A stretch of 64,000 bases of DNA from Dugong dugon (Eukaryota > Chordata > Mammalia > Sirenia > Dugongidae). Location: NCBI GenBank assembly GCA_030035585.1, contig CM057463.1, positions 133,270,736 to 133,334,735 of the forward strand, in the 5' to 3' direction. A program made the translations under genes and the position numbers. The notes under the pieces are model-generated. The model did not search any database, had not been told where the DNA came from, and saw nothing but the letters and a program-made list of their open reading frames with translations. This document shows positions 47,415-59,444 of this stretch, in pieces. The first letter of the stretch is position 1; each line of letters starts with the position of its first letter.

Positions 47415-49257
47415 CTGAAATAAATAAGAAATTAACATGATTTTAGAAAAATAAATATGAAGGTTTGGGATGCCTCTTTTTCAAATGTGTGTGTATAGAT
47501 GAAACAAAATAATAGGGGCTTTATTCCTTTTTTGAGCATTTGAGGAGTACTATTATGTGCTATTCATAGTTCAGCTTTTATTTTCACTATTATTGTTGTT
47601 ACGGTTATTTTTACGGAAGGGTACTAAATTACCAAACAGCTAAGTCCTAAGCACGTTATACGTTGCTGAGAGGCAATTCTCCAACTACACAGCACTGAAA
47701 TCATTTTTGATTTCTCTGTGAGACTTTTCTTAGATTTCAGATTATTGTACTTCCTTTCCCGGGGAAAAGCTTTTCAGAATTGTTGGATGTAGACAAATCC
47801 TATAGCTGCTGTAAGGAAAAGGAGAGAACTGTTGTCTGAATTGCACTTTAGTATTTTATCCAACTATGCTATGCCCCTTACCATTTTTTAAGACATAGTT
47901 ACTGAGTTGAAAGTTGGGTTATCACTTTACAAACTAAAGAGCAATATATACTTAATAGGGCATTGTTTGCAAATCTGGAGATAATGAAAAAACAAAACAT
48001 GGGGAAGAAGTGTTCTGTTACTAATTACATAAAGAACTATTCTCTAAAGGTAACAAAAATTTCCCTAATTTCTTAGATTTGAAGTCTTAGTATGTTAATT
48101 TCTTATTTGTAGGCAGGATAAGACTCCACTGATAGTAACTTTAGAGTCAGAACTTGGTTAGGGAAGTTTTCTGCCAATCCTTCCTCTGCTCCTACTTCTA
48201 TGTGAGCATATGCAGCATAATTTAGAACTCACATCCTCGGACTTTTTAGTTTGCTTATTATTCTGCTATTGACTCGGAATGCTTTTTCTATGTTGTTTAG
48301 GGATTTTTTAGGGGGAGCTTACTTTGTTCTGATGAAAATGAAAAACTCATTTCAAACTAGAAATATTAATAAGACAGTGATTTTTGATAATTCTTAACCA
48401 TTTGTTGAGGTGACTAAATAGTCAAAGGTTTAGATAATTTCCTTTGGAGCAACAGTTATAGTTGCTAAGGACATGTTTCAAGAATTTGTGAACCGAACTT
48501 TTTGTGCCCTCAAAATTAAGGAAGTCTCCTACAAATTAGTTTAAATTAGGGGAAAGAAAACCCAAATAACTAAAAGGTTGATAAGTTATATAGTTATTGT
48601 TTATACAAGATCACAATTATACTAGGTATAATCCTGGCCAACCTTATTTAAACATTATCCATTTTATGGACAAAGAAAAAAACGCAGACTACTAGTTTAA
48701 TCCATTTACAGGATATGTAAAAAGGTGTTTATCCTCAAAAAGAAAAAAAGCTAAATATCAATAAATGGAATAAAAAAAGTAAAGTCTATTGAACTATTTG
48801 GGCTAACTGGTAAATACTGTGGAATACAGCCTTAAAATAATAAGAGCATGCATCTTTTTTCTTAGTGAGTTCCTTTTTATGGATTTCTTGTTTCATTCAA
48901 TGCACAATCCCTGAGACTCTACATCTTAAACAGTATTTTTTTTTATTCCTCCCTTCTCCTATTCTTCTCACCATTGCAACCCCATTTACTCAATTTTCTA
49001 CCTCTGAATTCTCAAACTCATTCTGTATTCTTTATTCATTTATCAGACATCCATTCTTTAATTCAGTAAACATTTATTGGAAGAACTGTTATAGACAAGA
49101 TGAATGCACTGTTGAGTTTAACAAGCATAACCAACCTTGAACCTTCCTGCCAGGTGAGGGAGAGAGATATTAAATTGATTGTCACAAAAATTGTGTAATT
49201 ACAACTTGTGATTAAGTGCGGGGAACAAAATCTAGAGCATGCTCTGATAGATGTAAT
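47415..49257 (-). other. NDST intron upstream of the 88-bp exon, nothing recognised
   Basis: Intron sequence by position relative to the exon acceptor. I found no exon, no recognisable repeat and no long open frame of interest here. Confidence 0.6.
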
Positions 49258-49330
49258 GTTGTTGTGTTGTTAGGTGCTTGTCAAGTCAGTTCTGACTCAC
49301 AGCGACCCTATGCATAATAGACAAAAACTC
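49258..49330 (-). mobile_element. RTE LINE 3' tail stub, antisense
   Basis: GTTGTGTTGTTAGGTGCTTG followed by CAGTTCTGACTCACAGCGAC, the complement of the RTE terminal segment. Only about 70 bp is present. Confidence 0.75.
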
Positions 49331-49334
49331 ACTA

Positions 49335-49787
49335 CTTCCCAAAGAATGGTTCCCCCTTCCCCCTCCCCTCCCATCCTTGGTAACCACTAATAACTACTGG
49401 TCTCTATACATTTACCTATTATTGTCATTTCATGTAAGTGAGATCATACAGGATTTGTTCTTTTGTGACTGACTTATTTCACTCAGCTTAATGTCTTAGA
49501 AGTTTATTCATGTTGTAGCATGTATCACAACTTCATTTCTCTTTATGGTTGAGTACTATTCCACCGTATGTATGTACCACATTTTGTTTATCCATTCATC
49601 CGTTGATGGGCACTTAGGTTGTTTCCACCTTTTTGCTGTTGTGAGTAGAGCTGCAATGAACATAGGCATCTGTTTGCATCGCTACTATTAGATCCCTAGG
49701 ATATATACCCAAAAGTGAAATTGCTGGGTCATATTGTAATTCTATTTTTAATTGTTTGAGGAACTGCCATACTGTTCCTCACAACAG
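49335..49787 (-). mobile_element. L1 ORF2 C-terminus/3' UTR fragment, antisense
   Basis: The complement of the end of L1 ORF2: GTATGTACCACATTTTG, ATCCGTTGATGGGCACTTAG, GCAATGAACATAGG and GATATATACCCAAAAGTG, the usual order in antisense L1. It ends at GAACTGCCATACTGTTCC. Older and more diverged than the two long L1 copies. Confidence 0.88.
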
Positions 49788-50176
49788 GAAACATAATGGA
49801 ATTTAAAAAAAAATTATTTTGGAAAAATTGTTATGGACTAGAAGTAATATAATTCTCAATTTGAAACAAAAACCAAGTAGTGAAGCATGGGAAATAGGCA
49901 CGCAATTTGAAAATATAATTTGTATACCTGAGTGTTGTGTGTGGAAATTTGACTAACTTTTGAATACATGCGTAAAATAAAATCTGCTTAAAGTTTGGAA
50001 AATGAATTCATTCATTTTCTTTAACAGTTTACAAGTCACAAAAACTAATTTAAATGGCTTTGAAATTTTCCTTTGCATTGTGTGAAAAACTTAGTAACTT
50101 GATTGAGTATTTCAAGGAATATATTTCACTGTTTTAACAAACATTACTTGTAATGTTCTCATAATAAGTTCCTCAG

Positions 50177-51967
50177 AGGCGGGCAAGATGGCGCTCTAGG
50201 CAGAAGCACCACCCCATCCCTCCACAGCAAAGATCCGAAAAACTAAGCCTAACAGAGAATCAACAATCCTGAAACCCTAGAACACCAAATGAAGAGATAA
50301 AGAACTCAGCCAAACACCAAACGGAGTGAGAATACTAAAAGAGAACGGAGAGCAAGGAGAGACTCATGCAGAGATTCCTTACCAGCTAACGCAGCGCGGA
50401 TCCACCATCTTGGATTCCTATCGGAGACCAGCGAACGGGAGAGCAGCCTCGCAGAGCGTCCAGTGGGAGACAGAATGACCGGTAAACTGCGGTGCGCACT
50501 TTCCCACCCACCACCCCTCTCCGCCTCGGCTGGGGCTCCCCTGCTTTCCGTGTCCAGGGTCCCTGGGCTGGGGGGCACCGGTGCTTGGATTCCGCGCGCC
50601 CGGGCTGGCGGCTTTCTGAGAGCCGTTTGCTGGCTGCTGGCGAAGCTTTTTCTGCCGCCTCCCCCTCCTTTTGCCTGGGTGCCTGGTTCTGAGTGCTGTC
50701 TTTGTTCTCTCCTGCGGGGCTGTGGGGCTGCGTTCAGGCGTGTGGCTGCTTCCAGGTCTTGGGCTGCCGCGCTGGTGAGATCCCGGAGCCTTTGTTCGTT
50801 CGCCCCTCTGCTTCCCGTGGACACGGTCTCTTAACCCCAAGACTGCCGGCTGCTTGGAATTCGCGCCCCTGAGTGGGGGCTCTCTGGGTCCCATTTGTTG
50901 GCTGTTGGTGTGGCATTTTCTGCTTCTTCTGGTTTCTCGCTTGCCTCTCGCTGCCTCCCCCTCCTTTTGCTCGGGTGCCTGGTTCCAAGCGCCATCTTTG
51001 GTCTCTCTTGCAGGGCTGTGGGACTGTGTTCGGGCGTGTGGCTGCTTCCAGGTCTGGGCTGCCGCGCCGGCAAGATCCCGGGGCCCTTGTTCATTCGCCC
51101 CTCTGCTTCCCGTGGCCACGGTCTCTTAACCCCGAGACTGCCGGCTGCTTGGAATTCGCGCCCCCGAGTGGGGGCTCTCTGGGTCCCATTTGTTGGCACT
51201 GACTGCTGGTGTTGCTTTTTTTTTTTTTTCTTTTCTTTTTTTAATTTTATTTTTCTTCTTTTTTGATTAGTTTTGTCATCTTTTCCCTCTTTTTCCCTTT
51301 TGTCTTTCTTCATTGCTTAATTTCTCGTCTCTCTATCTCTTCCTTCTCTTTCTGATCCCTGAATACCAGGCGATGTATGCCTCTGTACCTTCTGGCCAGG
51401 CTGTGCTGTGAAAACTGAGACCGACTCCCCCAGACCTCATAGCTGCATCGGTGGGATCCCTGGGAACTTTGCTGTTCTTTAACTTTTCTGATTTTTATTT
51501 GTTCATTCTTTCCTTTTCTTTCTCTTCCCCCTTCTGGTTTCCTCCATCCCATAGTCTCTCATCTGTACATTCCAACGACAAGCTCCCCTAGCATTCTTTT
51601 ATGTTTGTATGCTTTTTGCTCCTGCTCCTCTCTCCTCTCTCCCATATCCACCTTAGCTTCACTCATAACCATCTTCCCGCTGCACCCTACCTACCTGCAC
51701 CGTGCACTTCACATCACACCACCAAGCTGTGCAGGCACGCCCTATTGGAACCTGCCCAGCACTGACTACCGACCGTCCTGGTGGCTGCGGTGAGGGCCAC
51801 AAACAACCCGTCCCAGTGGCTCCTCTTCAGCTAGATCTGCCCAGCTGTACCACAAGGACGAAACCAAAAAAAAAAAAAAAAATCTACAATCAATAAATGA
51901 GAGAAATATCTACTGAATGCCCTGAAAACACCAAACAATATCAAAACATTTAAAAAAACAAGACAAG
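50177..51967 (+). promoter_or_regulatory. L1 5' UTR with tandem promoter-like monomers
   Basis: GC- and CpG-rich against an AT-rich background. It begins GGCGGGCAAGATGGCGCT-like, a YY1-type GCCATCTTG site in complement. A unit of about 295 bp starting GGTCTCTTAACCCC recurs at 50825 and 51120 (the last copy partial), and a diverged first unit starts near 50558. A second GCCATCTTTGG-like site is at about 50990. L1 promoters lie in the 5' UTR, so this is the probable RNA polymerase II promoter. A 234-codon antisense frame (50418-51119) runs through it. Confidence 0.8.
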
Positions 51968-52963
51968 ATGGCTCCAATAGGCATCCAAATTAAAACACCA
52001 GATAACTCTCCTGTGGAAGAAAATGCACTAGAAGTACCTGATAAGGAACTCAAATCACTAATACTCGGAATTTTCCAAGAACTGAGGCAAAAAACTGACA
52101 AACATGAGGAAAAAATAGACAAATTTATGGAAAATACAGACAAAAAATTGGAAGAATTCAGGAAGATGATTCAGGAACAAAATGCCAAAATAAATTCACA
52201 ACTCAAATTTATACAAAAACAACAATTAGAAATCCAAAAGATAAACAACAAGATTTCAGAAATGGACGGTGTCATAGAAGGGCTGAGAAGTAGATTTGAA
52301 ACCATGGAAGACAGGATCAGTGGAACTGAAGACAAACACTTGGATACAACTCTGTTTCAGGAAAACTCAGAAAAAAGAACAAAGAAAAATGAAGAGACCC
52401 TGAGAGTTATGTGGGACACAATTAAAAGCAAAAACTTATGAGTGATTGGCATCCCAGAACAGGGGTAGAAAACAGAAAACACAGAGAGGATCATTGACGA
52501 ACTGCTGACAGAAAACTTTCCCAATATCATGAAAAATGAAAAGCTGGCCATCCAAGAAGCTCAACGAACCCCATATAGGAGAGACCCCAAAAGAAAATCA
52601 CCAAGACATATCATATTCACACTCGCTAAAACTAAAGACAAACAAAGAATCCTGAGAGCAGCTCATGAAAAAGAAGAAGTCACATACAGAGGAGAAACAA
52701 TAACACTAAGCTCAGATTATTTGGCAGAAACCATGCAGGCAAGGCAATGGGAAGACATATATAAAATCTTGAAAGAAAAAAATTGTCAGCCAAGAATAAT
52801 ATATCCTGCAAAACTCTCATTCAGATTTGATGGTGAAATTAGGTCATTTCCAGATAAACAGAAACTAAAGGAATATGCAAAAGTCAGACCAAACTTACAA
52901 GAATTATTAAAGGGAGTTCTTCGATCTGAGGACAAACAGCTTCATCCCTCAGGCAGGTCCTAG
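51968..52963 (+). pseudogene. L1 ORF1p gene with two nonsense codons
   Basis: Starts at ATG 51968 (MAPIGIQIKTPDNSP) and stays in one frame to TAG at 52961, about 331 residues, the normal ORF1p length. It encodes a long coiled coil (about residues 20-130, for example LRQKTDKHEEKIDKF and QKINNKISEMDGVIEG), then the RNA-binding and C-terminal domains (HIIFTLAKTKDKQRIL, CQPRIIYPAKLSFRFDGE). ORF1p coats L1 RNA as a trimeric chaperone. In-frame stops TGA at 52439-52441 and TAG at 52466-52468 break it between the coiled coil and the RNA-binding part. Confidence 0.93.
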
Positions 52964-53394
52964 GACCTAGGACGCAGGTTCTTATGAACCAGATACCATT
53001 CTAGGAACTGAACTGCAGAGGACTTTCCAAAAACAAAAGAAATACATCAGGGAATCAGAGAAATCAATCGAAGGATGACAACAACATCAAAACAATGAAA
53101 GAGGGAACAAACGGCATAGGTATATAACCTTCTAAAGGAGAGGAAGGCAAGGCGATACCAAGTAAGGGTAGACTGCTTCAAAATTATAAAGATAAGGGTA
53201 AAATTCATGGTAACCACAAAGAAAGTTAACAAACCAACTCATAAAAATAAAGATGAAAAACATAAAGTCTCAACAAAAACAAAACTTACAAAAACAAAAG
53301 AAATGAACACAAAATCCCCAAACAAAAGTAACTCAGCACAAGAGAGTAAGAAGAACAAAGAAAACTTCAGCACCACAAAAAAAAGCACTACAAA

Positions 53395-56300
53395 ATGACA
53401 GCAACAAACTTCCATCTATCAATAATTACACTGAACGTAAATGGACTCAATGCACCCATAAAGAGACGGAGACTGGCAGAATGGATAAGAAAACAGGATC
53501 CATCAATATGCTGTCTACAAGAGACACACCTTAGAAACAAAGATGTGAATTTACTAAAAATCAAAGGTTGGAAAAAAATATATCAAGCTAACAACTATCA
53601 AAAAAGAGCAGGAGTGGCAATTCTAATCTCAGATAAAAGAGACTTTAAAACAAAATCTACCATAAAAGACAAAGAAGGACACTATATAATCATTAAGGGG
53701 ATGACCCATCATGAAGACATAACCATAATAAATATCTATGCACCCAATGACAGGGCTCCAAAATACATTAAAAAAAACTCTAATAGCACTGAAAAGAGAA
53801 ATGGACAGTTCCACAATAATAGTAGGAGACTTCAACACACCACTCTCAGTAAAAGACAGAACAACCAAAAAGAACCTCAGCAAAGATACAGAAGACCTAA
53901 AGGACACAATCAGCCAACTGGACCTCATAGACATATATAGAACAATCCATCCAACCGCTGCAAAGTACACATTCTTTTCCAAGGCACATGGAACGTTCTC
54001 CAGAATAGACCACATCTTAGGCCACAGAGCAATCCTCAACAAGATCCAAAATGTTGAGATAATTCACAGTATCTTCTCTGACCACAATGCCATCAAGGTA
54101 GAAATTAACACTAGAAAGAGCAAGGAAAAAAAAAACAAACACATGGAAACTGAATAATAATCTGCTTACACATCAATGGGTAATAGAAGAAATCAGAGAT
54201 GGAATTAAAAAATTCCTAGAATCAAATGAAAATGAAAAAACATCAACCAAAACCTTTGGGACACAGCAAAGGCAGTCTTCAGAGGACAATTTATAGCAAT
54301 AGATGCACATATCAAAAAAGAAGAAAGGGACAAAATCAAAACATTAACTACACAACTCAAACAAATAGAAAGAGAACAGCAAAAAAAAGCCCACAACCAC
54401 CGGAAGAAAGGAAATAGTAAAGATCAGAGCAGAAATAAATGAAATAGAGAACAGAAAAACAATAGAAAGAATCAACAAAACCAAAAGTTGGTTCTTTGAA
54501 AGAATCAACAAAATTGGCAAACCACTGGCCAGACTGACAAAAGAAAAACAGCAGAGGGCACAAATAACACAAATAAGAAATGGAATGGGGGACATTACAA
54601 CAGACCCAACTGAAATAAAAAGGATTATAACAGAATATTATGAAAAATTATATTCCAACAAATTTGAAAACCTAGAGGAAATGGATAAATTTCTAGAAAC
54701 ACACTACCTACCCAAACTACAACAAAGTGATATTGAAAATCTGAACAGACCCATAACAGGAGAAGAGATTGAAAAGGTAATAAAAAAACTCCCAACCAAA
54801 AAAAGCCCTGGCCCAGATGGCTTCACTGGAGAATTCTACAAAACATTTACAGAAGAGCTTGTACCAGTTCTACTCAAGCTATTTCAGAGCATAGAAGAGG
54901 AAGCAACACTTCCAAATTCATTCTATGAAGCCAGCATAACGCTGATACCAAAACCAGGCAAAGACATAACAAAAAAAAAGAAAATTACAGACCAATATCT
55001 CTCATAAATATAGATGCAAAAATTCTGAACAAAATTCTAGCCAATAGAATTCAGTATCATATCAAAAAAATAATACACCACGACCAAGTAGGATTCATAC
55101 CAGGTATGCAAGGATGGTTTAACATTAGAAAATCCATCAACGTAATCCACCACATAAATAAAAGGAAAGAAAAAAATCACATGATCATCTCAATTGATGC
55201 AGAAAAGGCATATGACAAAGTCCAACACCCATTCCTGATAAAAGCTCTCAATAAAATAGGTATAGAAGGGAAATTTCTCAACATAATAAAGGGCATCTAT
55301 GCAAAACCAACAGCCAACATCATTCTTAATGGAGAGAGGCTGAAATCATTCCCCTTGAAAACAGGAACAAGACAAGGATGCCCTTTATCACCACTCCTAT
55401 TTAACATTGTGCTGGAAGTTCTAGCTAGAGCAATAAGGCAAGAGAGAGAAATAAAGGGCATCCAAATTGGTAATGAAGAATTTAAACTGTCCCTGTTTGC
55501 AGATGATATGATACTATACATAGAAAACCCTAAAGACTCCATGAGAAATCTACTGGAACTAATAGAAAGATTCAGCAGAGTAGCAGGATACAAGATAAAC
55601 ATTCAAAAATCAATTGGATTCCTATACACCAGTAAAGAGAACGATGAAAAGGAGATCAGGAAATCAATACCATTTTCAATAGCCCCCAAAAAGATAAAAT
55701 ACTTAGGAATAAATCTGATCAGGAATGTAAAAGACCTATACAAAGAAAACTACAAAACACTGCTGCGTGAAACCCAAAGGGATCTACATAAATGGAAAAA
55801 CATACCATGCTCATGGATAGGCAGACTCAACATTGTGAAAATGGCAATTCTACCTAAAGCAATTTCCAAATACAATGCAATCCCGATATAAATACCAACA
55901 ACATTCTTCAAAGAGATGGAAAGACTAATTATTAACTTTATATGGAAAGGGAAGAAACCCCGAATAAGTAAAGCACTACTGAAGAAGAAGAATAAAGTTG
56001 GAGGACTCACACTACCTGACTTGAGAACCTACTATACAGCTACAGTACTCAAAACAGCCTGGTACTGGTACAACAACAGAGACATTGACCAATGGAACAG
56101 AATTGAGAACCCAGATGTAAATCCATCCACCTACGGTCACCTGATCTTTGACAAGGCCCCAAAATACATCAAATGGGGAAAAGACAGTCTTTTTAACAAA
56201 TGGTGCTGGCAAAACTGGATATCCATCTGCAAAAAAATGAAACAGGACCCATACCTCACACCATATACAAAAACTACTTCAAAATGGATCAAAGACCTGA

Positions 56301-57223
56301 ATATAAAACCTCAAACTATAAAATTCATAGAATAAAAAATAGGACCAACACTTCAGGCCTTAATACATGGCATTAAAAGGATACAAACCATAAACATCAA
56401 CACAAAAAACCCAACAGATAAGCTAGATAACTGGGATCTTCTAAAAATCAAACATCTATGCTCTTCAAAAGACTTCACCAAAAGAGTCAAAAGAGAACCT
56501 ACAGACTGGGAAAAAATTTTTGGACAGTTCAAGTCAGACAAAGGTCTAATCTCCATAATCTATAAGAAAATCCAACACCTCTACAACAAAAAGACAAACA
56601 ATCCTATCAAAAAATGGGCAAAGGAAATGAACAGACACTTCACCAAGGAAGACATTCAAATGGCCAACAGACACATGAGGAAATGCTTGCGATCACTAGC
56701 CATTAGAGAAATGCAAATTAAAACCACAATGAGATACCATCTCACCCCGGCATTACTGGCAAGAATCAAAAACGCTGGAAATAACAAATGTTGGAGGGGC
56801 TGCGGAGAGATGGGAACTCTTATACACTGCTGGTGGGAATGCAAAATGATACAACCATTTTGGAAAATGATATGGCTTTTCCTCAGAAAGCTAGAAATAG
56901 ACATACCATTCGATCCAGCAATCCCACTCCTAGGAATATATCCTAGAGAAATAAGAGTCATCACTCGAATAGACATATGCACACCTATGTTCATGGCAGC
57001 ATTGTTCACAATAGCAAAACGATGGCAACAACCTAGATGCCCATCAACAGATGAATGGATAAGCAAACTATGGTACATACACACAATGGAGTACTATGCA
57101 ACGAGAAAGAACAACAATGAATCCGTGAACCATCTCATAACATGGATGAAACTGGAGGACATTATGCTGAGTGAAATAAGTCAATCACCAAAGGACAAAT
57201 ATTGTATGAGACCTCTATTGTAA
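53395..57223 (+). pseudogene. L1 ORF2 endonuclease/reverse transcriptase, few lesions
   Basis: Spans 3,829 bp, about 1,275 residues, the normal ORF2 length. Endonuclease: LNVNGLNAPIKR, QETHLRNK, IINIYAPNDR, GDFNTPLS, IFSDHNAIK (53420-54105). Reverse transcriptase: [48 protein letters not shown] and the catalytic [10 protein letters not shown] at about 55490. C-terminal cysteine motif [18 protein letters not shown] at about 56795-56850. Lesions: a frameshift near 53770 (A-run), one near 54135 and one near 54240 (endonuclease linker), one near 54975 (A-run), and stops at 55889 (TAA) and 56333 (TAA). From 55106 to 57223 the frame is otherwise continuous. It would nick DNA and reverse transcribe L1 RNA if intact. 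Confidence 0.94.
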
Positions 57224-58722
57224 AAACCCATGAAAAAATTCACATGCAAAATGTAACAATCCTTGTTGGTTACCAGGGATGGGAGGGGAGGGGGGAAAAT
57301 ACTAAATAGGCAATAGATAAGTGGTACCTTGGGTGAGAGGTGAGATAGTACACAGTACAGGGGAAACTAACACAACCTGCACAAGGAAAGGTCGTGGAGG
57401 CCCTATAGACACATCCAGACCCCCTGAGGGACTGAGTTGTTGGACGGAGGGCTCTGGGGACCATGGTCTCGGGGAACATCTAGCTCAATTGGCATGACAC
57501 TACTTATAAATATAATGCTCTACATTCTACCTTGGTGAGTAGTGTCTGGGGTTTTAAAAGCCTGTGAGCGGCCATCTAAGATACTCCACTGGTCTCATCC
57601 CTTCGGGAGCAAGGGAGAATGAAGAGAACAGGATACAATGAAAAGATTAGTCCAAAGGACTAATTGTCCACAGCTACCAAGGCCTCCACCAGACTGAGTC
57701 CAGTACAGCTAGATGGTGCCCGGCTACCACCACTGACTGCTCTGACCAGGATCACAACAGAGGGTTCTGGACAGAGCCGGAAAAGGATGTAGAGCATAAT
57801 TTTAACTCCCCCCCCACCAAAAAAAAAAGACCAGATTTACTGCCCTAAAGAATACTGGAGAAACCTCGAGAGTGTGGCCCCCAGACACCCTTTCAGCTCA
57901 GAGGTGAAGTTACCTTCGAGGTTCGATGTTAAGCCTAGGAGTGGACAGCCCAGTAAAACTAAATGGGACTAACGAGGTACAGGAGTCTGGTGACAAAGGC
58001 CAGAAGGCAGAGGGGGAGTAGGAAACTGATGATAAGGAACACATATTGAGTAAGGACACTGTCGATGTGTTGTGAGATTGTTGACCACTGTTACAGGGCA
58101 ACATTTGTAGTAACTATTAAATGGGAGGCTGTTTTGTCCTGTAAGCCTTCATCTTGGGCGAGAATGGCAGCACAATTGGAAGAGCATAGTCAATATCACT
58201 TAAATGTGTAAGTAAAAAGTTTTGAAATGGTGTTAAAATAAAAAAAAAAAACAAACAAAAAAAATGAAATGAGACTAATGAGGTACAGTAGTCCAGTGAC
58301 AAGGGCCAGAAGACAGAAGGGGACAAGGAAGTCCCCTGGTGATAGGGAACACAAGGTGGAGTAAGGCTATTCTTGATGTGTTGTGAGATTGTTAACCATT
58401 GTCATAGGGCAACATGTGTAGTAACCGTTAAATGAAAAACTATTTTGTTCTGTAAGCCTTCATCTTATGTGAGAATAACAGCACAGTTGGAAGAGCGTAG
58501 TCAATGTCACTGAACTGTGTATGTAGAAATGTTTGAAACGGTGTATCTTTGGTTATCTGTATTTTCATCAAAAAAAAAAAAAAAAGGTTGAGAATTTAGA
58601 GGCTTAATATGTTGTGGGGTTGTTAACCAATGTCATAGAACAACATATGTACTACTATTTCATGAGAAACTATTTGTTCCGTAAGCTTTCACCTGAAGTA
58701 CAATAAAATATTAAAAAAAAAA
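57224..58722 (+). other. L1 3' UTR with a repeated terminal block
   Basis: The block that ends the other L1s appears three times, each followed by an A-rich run: about 57955-58263, 58264-58586 and a shorter one at about 58600-58722. Shared segments include GACTAACGAGGTACAG / GACTAATGAGGTACAG, TGTTGTGAGATTGTT and CTGTAAGCCTTCATCTT. The 27-kb L1 has only one such block. Confidence 0.85.
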
Positions 58723-58784
58723 AATAAGTTCCTCAGTATTTAATAAAGCAAGTCCCACTTTGCCCTTATATAACTGAATATTGT

Positions 58785-59150
58785 TAAAGGAAGCAATGAT
58801 TCTCAAATTTCTGCTGTACATAGCATTTTCTAGAGGAAATTGCTAAAAATGTAAATTCTGGGGCTCACATGAAGAGATGTTGATTCAGTTTATCTGTGAT
58901 GGGGAATGTGCATTTCATCATACACGCCAACCTGTTCTAAAAAATGTCAAGCAATCGGTTCCAAGTACCAATATGAAATGAATCACTATAATCTAGTAGA
59001 ATACCAGGCTCTTTCTCTGTGGATTCTGAATCAGAGAAGAGGGGCTGGAGCCTATAAATCTGTATTTTTAACAAGTTATTCTTATAGCTCGTTGGAGGGC
59101 TTGATGGAAATTATAACCATCAACAAAGTTCGGGAAATATTGGGTTAGTG
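58785..59150 (+). repeat. MER5-like hAT fragments
   Basis: Two pieces. 58785-58925 has ATGATTCTCAAATTTCTGC and GCTAAAAATGTAAATTCTGG. 59010-59150 has GATTCTGAATCAGAGAAGAG and AAATCTGTATTTTTAACAAG. The order fits MER5-type elements but is diverged. Confidence 0.55.
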
Positions 59151-59243
59151 GATTATTTATACTAATTTCAAGATATATTGTATATATCTTAAACTATTCT
59201 AACATTCAAGTTGTTTACTACCAGACTAACTCTTTCCTTACCA

Positions 59244-59444
59244 GTTGCCATTTAGTGAATTCCAACTAATGATGATCCCACGTGTGTCAGAGTAGAAATT
59301 TACTCCATAGGATTTTCAATGACTGGTTTTTTTGGAAGTAGATCTTCAGGCCTTACTTCCAAGGTGCTTCTGGATGGACTCACATCTCCAACCGTTTGGT
59401 TAGCAGCCCAGTGAATTAACTATTTGTGCTACCCAGGAACTCCA
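59244..59444 (-). repeat. AfroSINE, long subtype, antisense
   Basis: TTGCCATTTAGTGAATTCC, the subtype middle (TTGGAAGTAGATCTTCAGG) and the head complement CGTTTGGTTAGCAGCC, ending CTACCCAGGAACTCC. Old, diverged copy. Confidence 0.85.

Larger units (their letters stand above)
50177..58722 (+). mobile_element. Full-length L1 LINE, 8.5 kb, antisense to NDST
   Basis: A complete L1 flanked by a perfect 14-bp target duplication AATAAGTTCCTCAG at 50163-50176 and 58723-58736, with a poly(A) before the right copy. It comprises a GC-rich 5' UTR (50177-51967), ORF1 (51968-52963), a spacer (52964-53394), ORF2 (53395-57223) and an unusually long 3' UTR (57224-58722). It carries relatively few lesions compared with the 27-kb copy and is the youngest long element in the window. 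It lies upstream of NDST exon 47327-47414, probably in an NDST intron. Confidence 0.96.
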
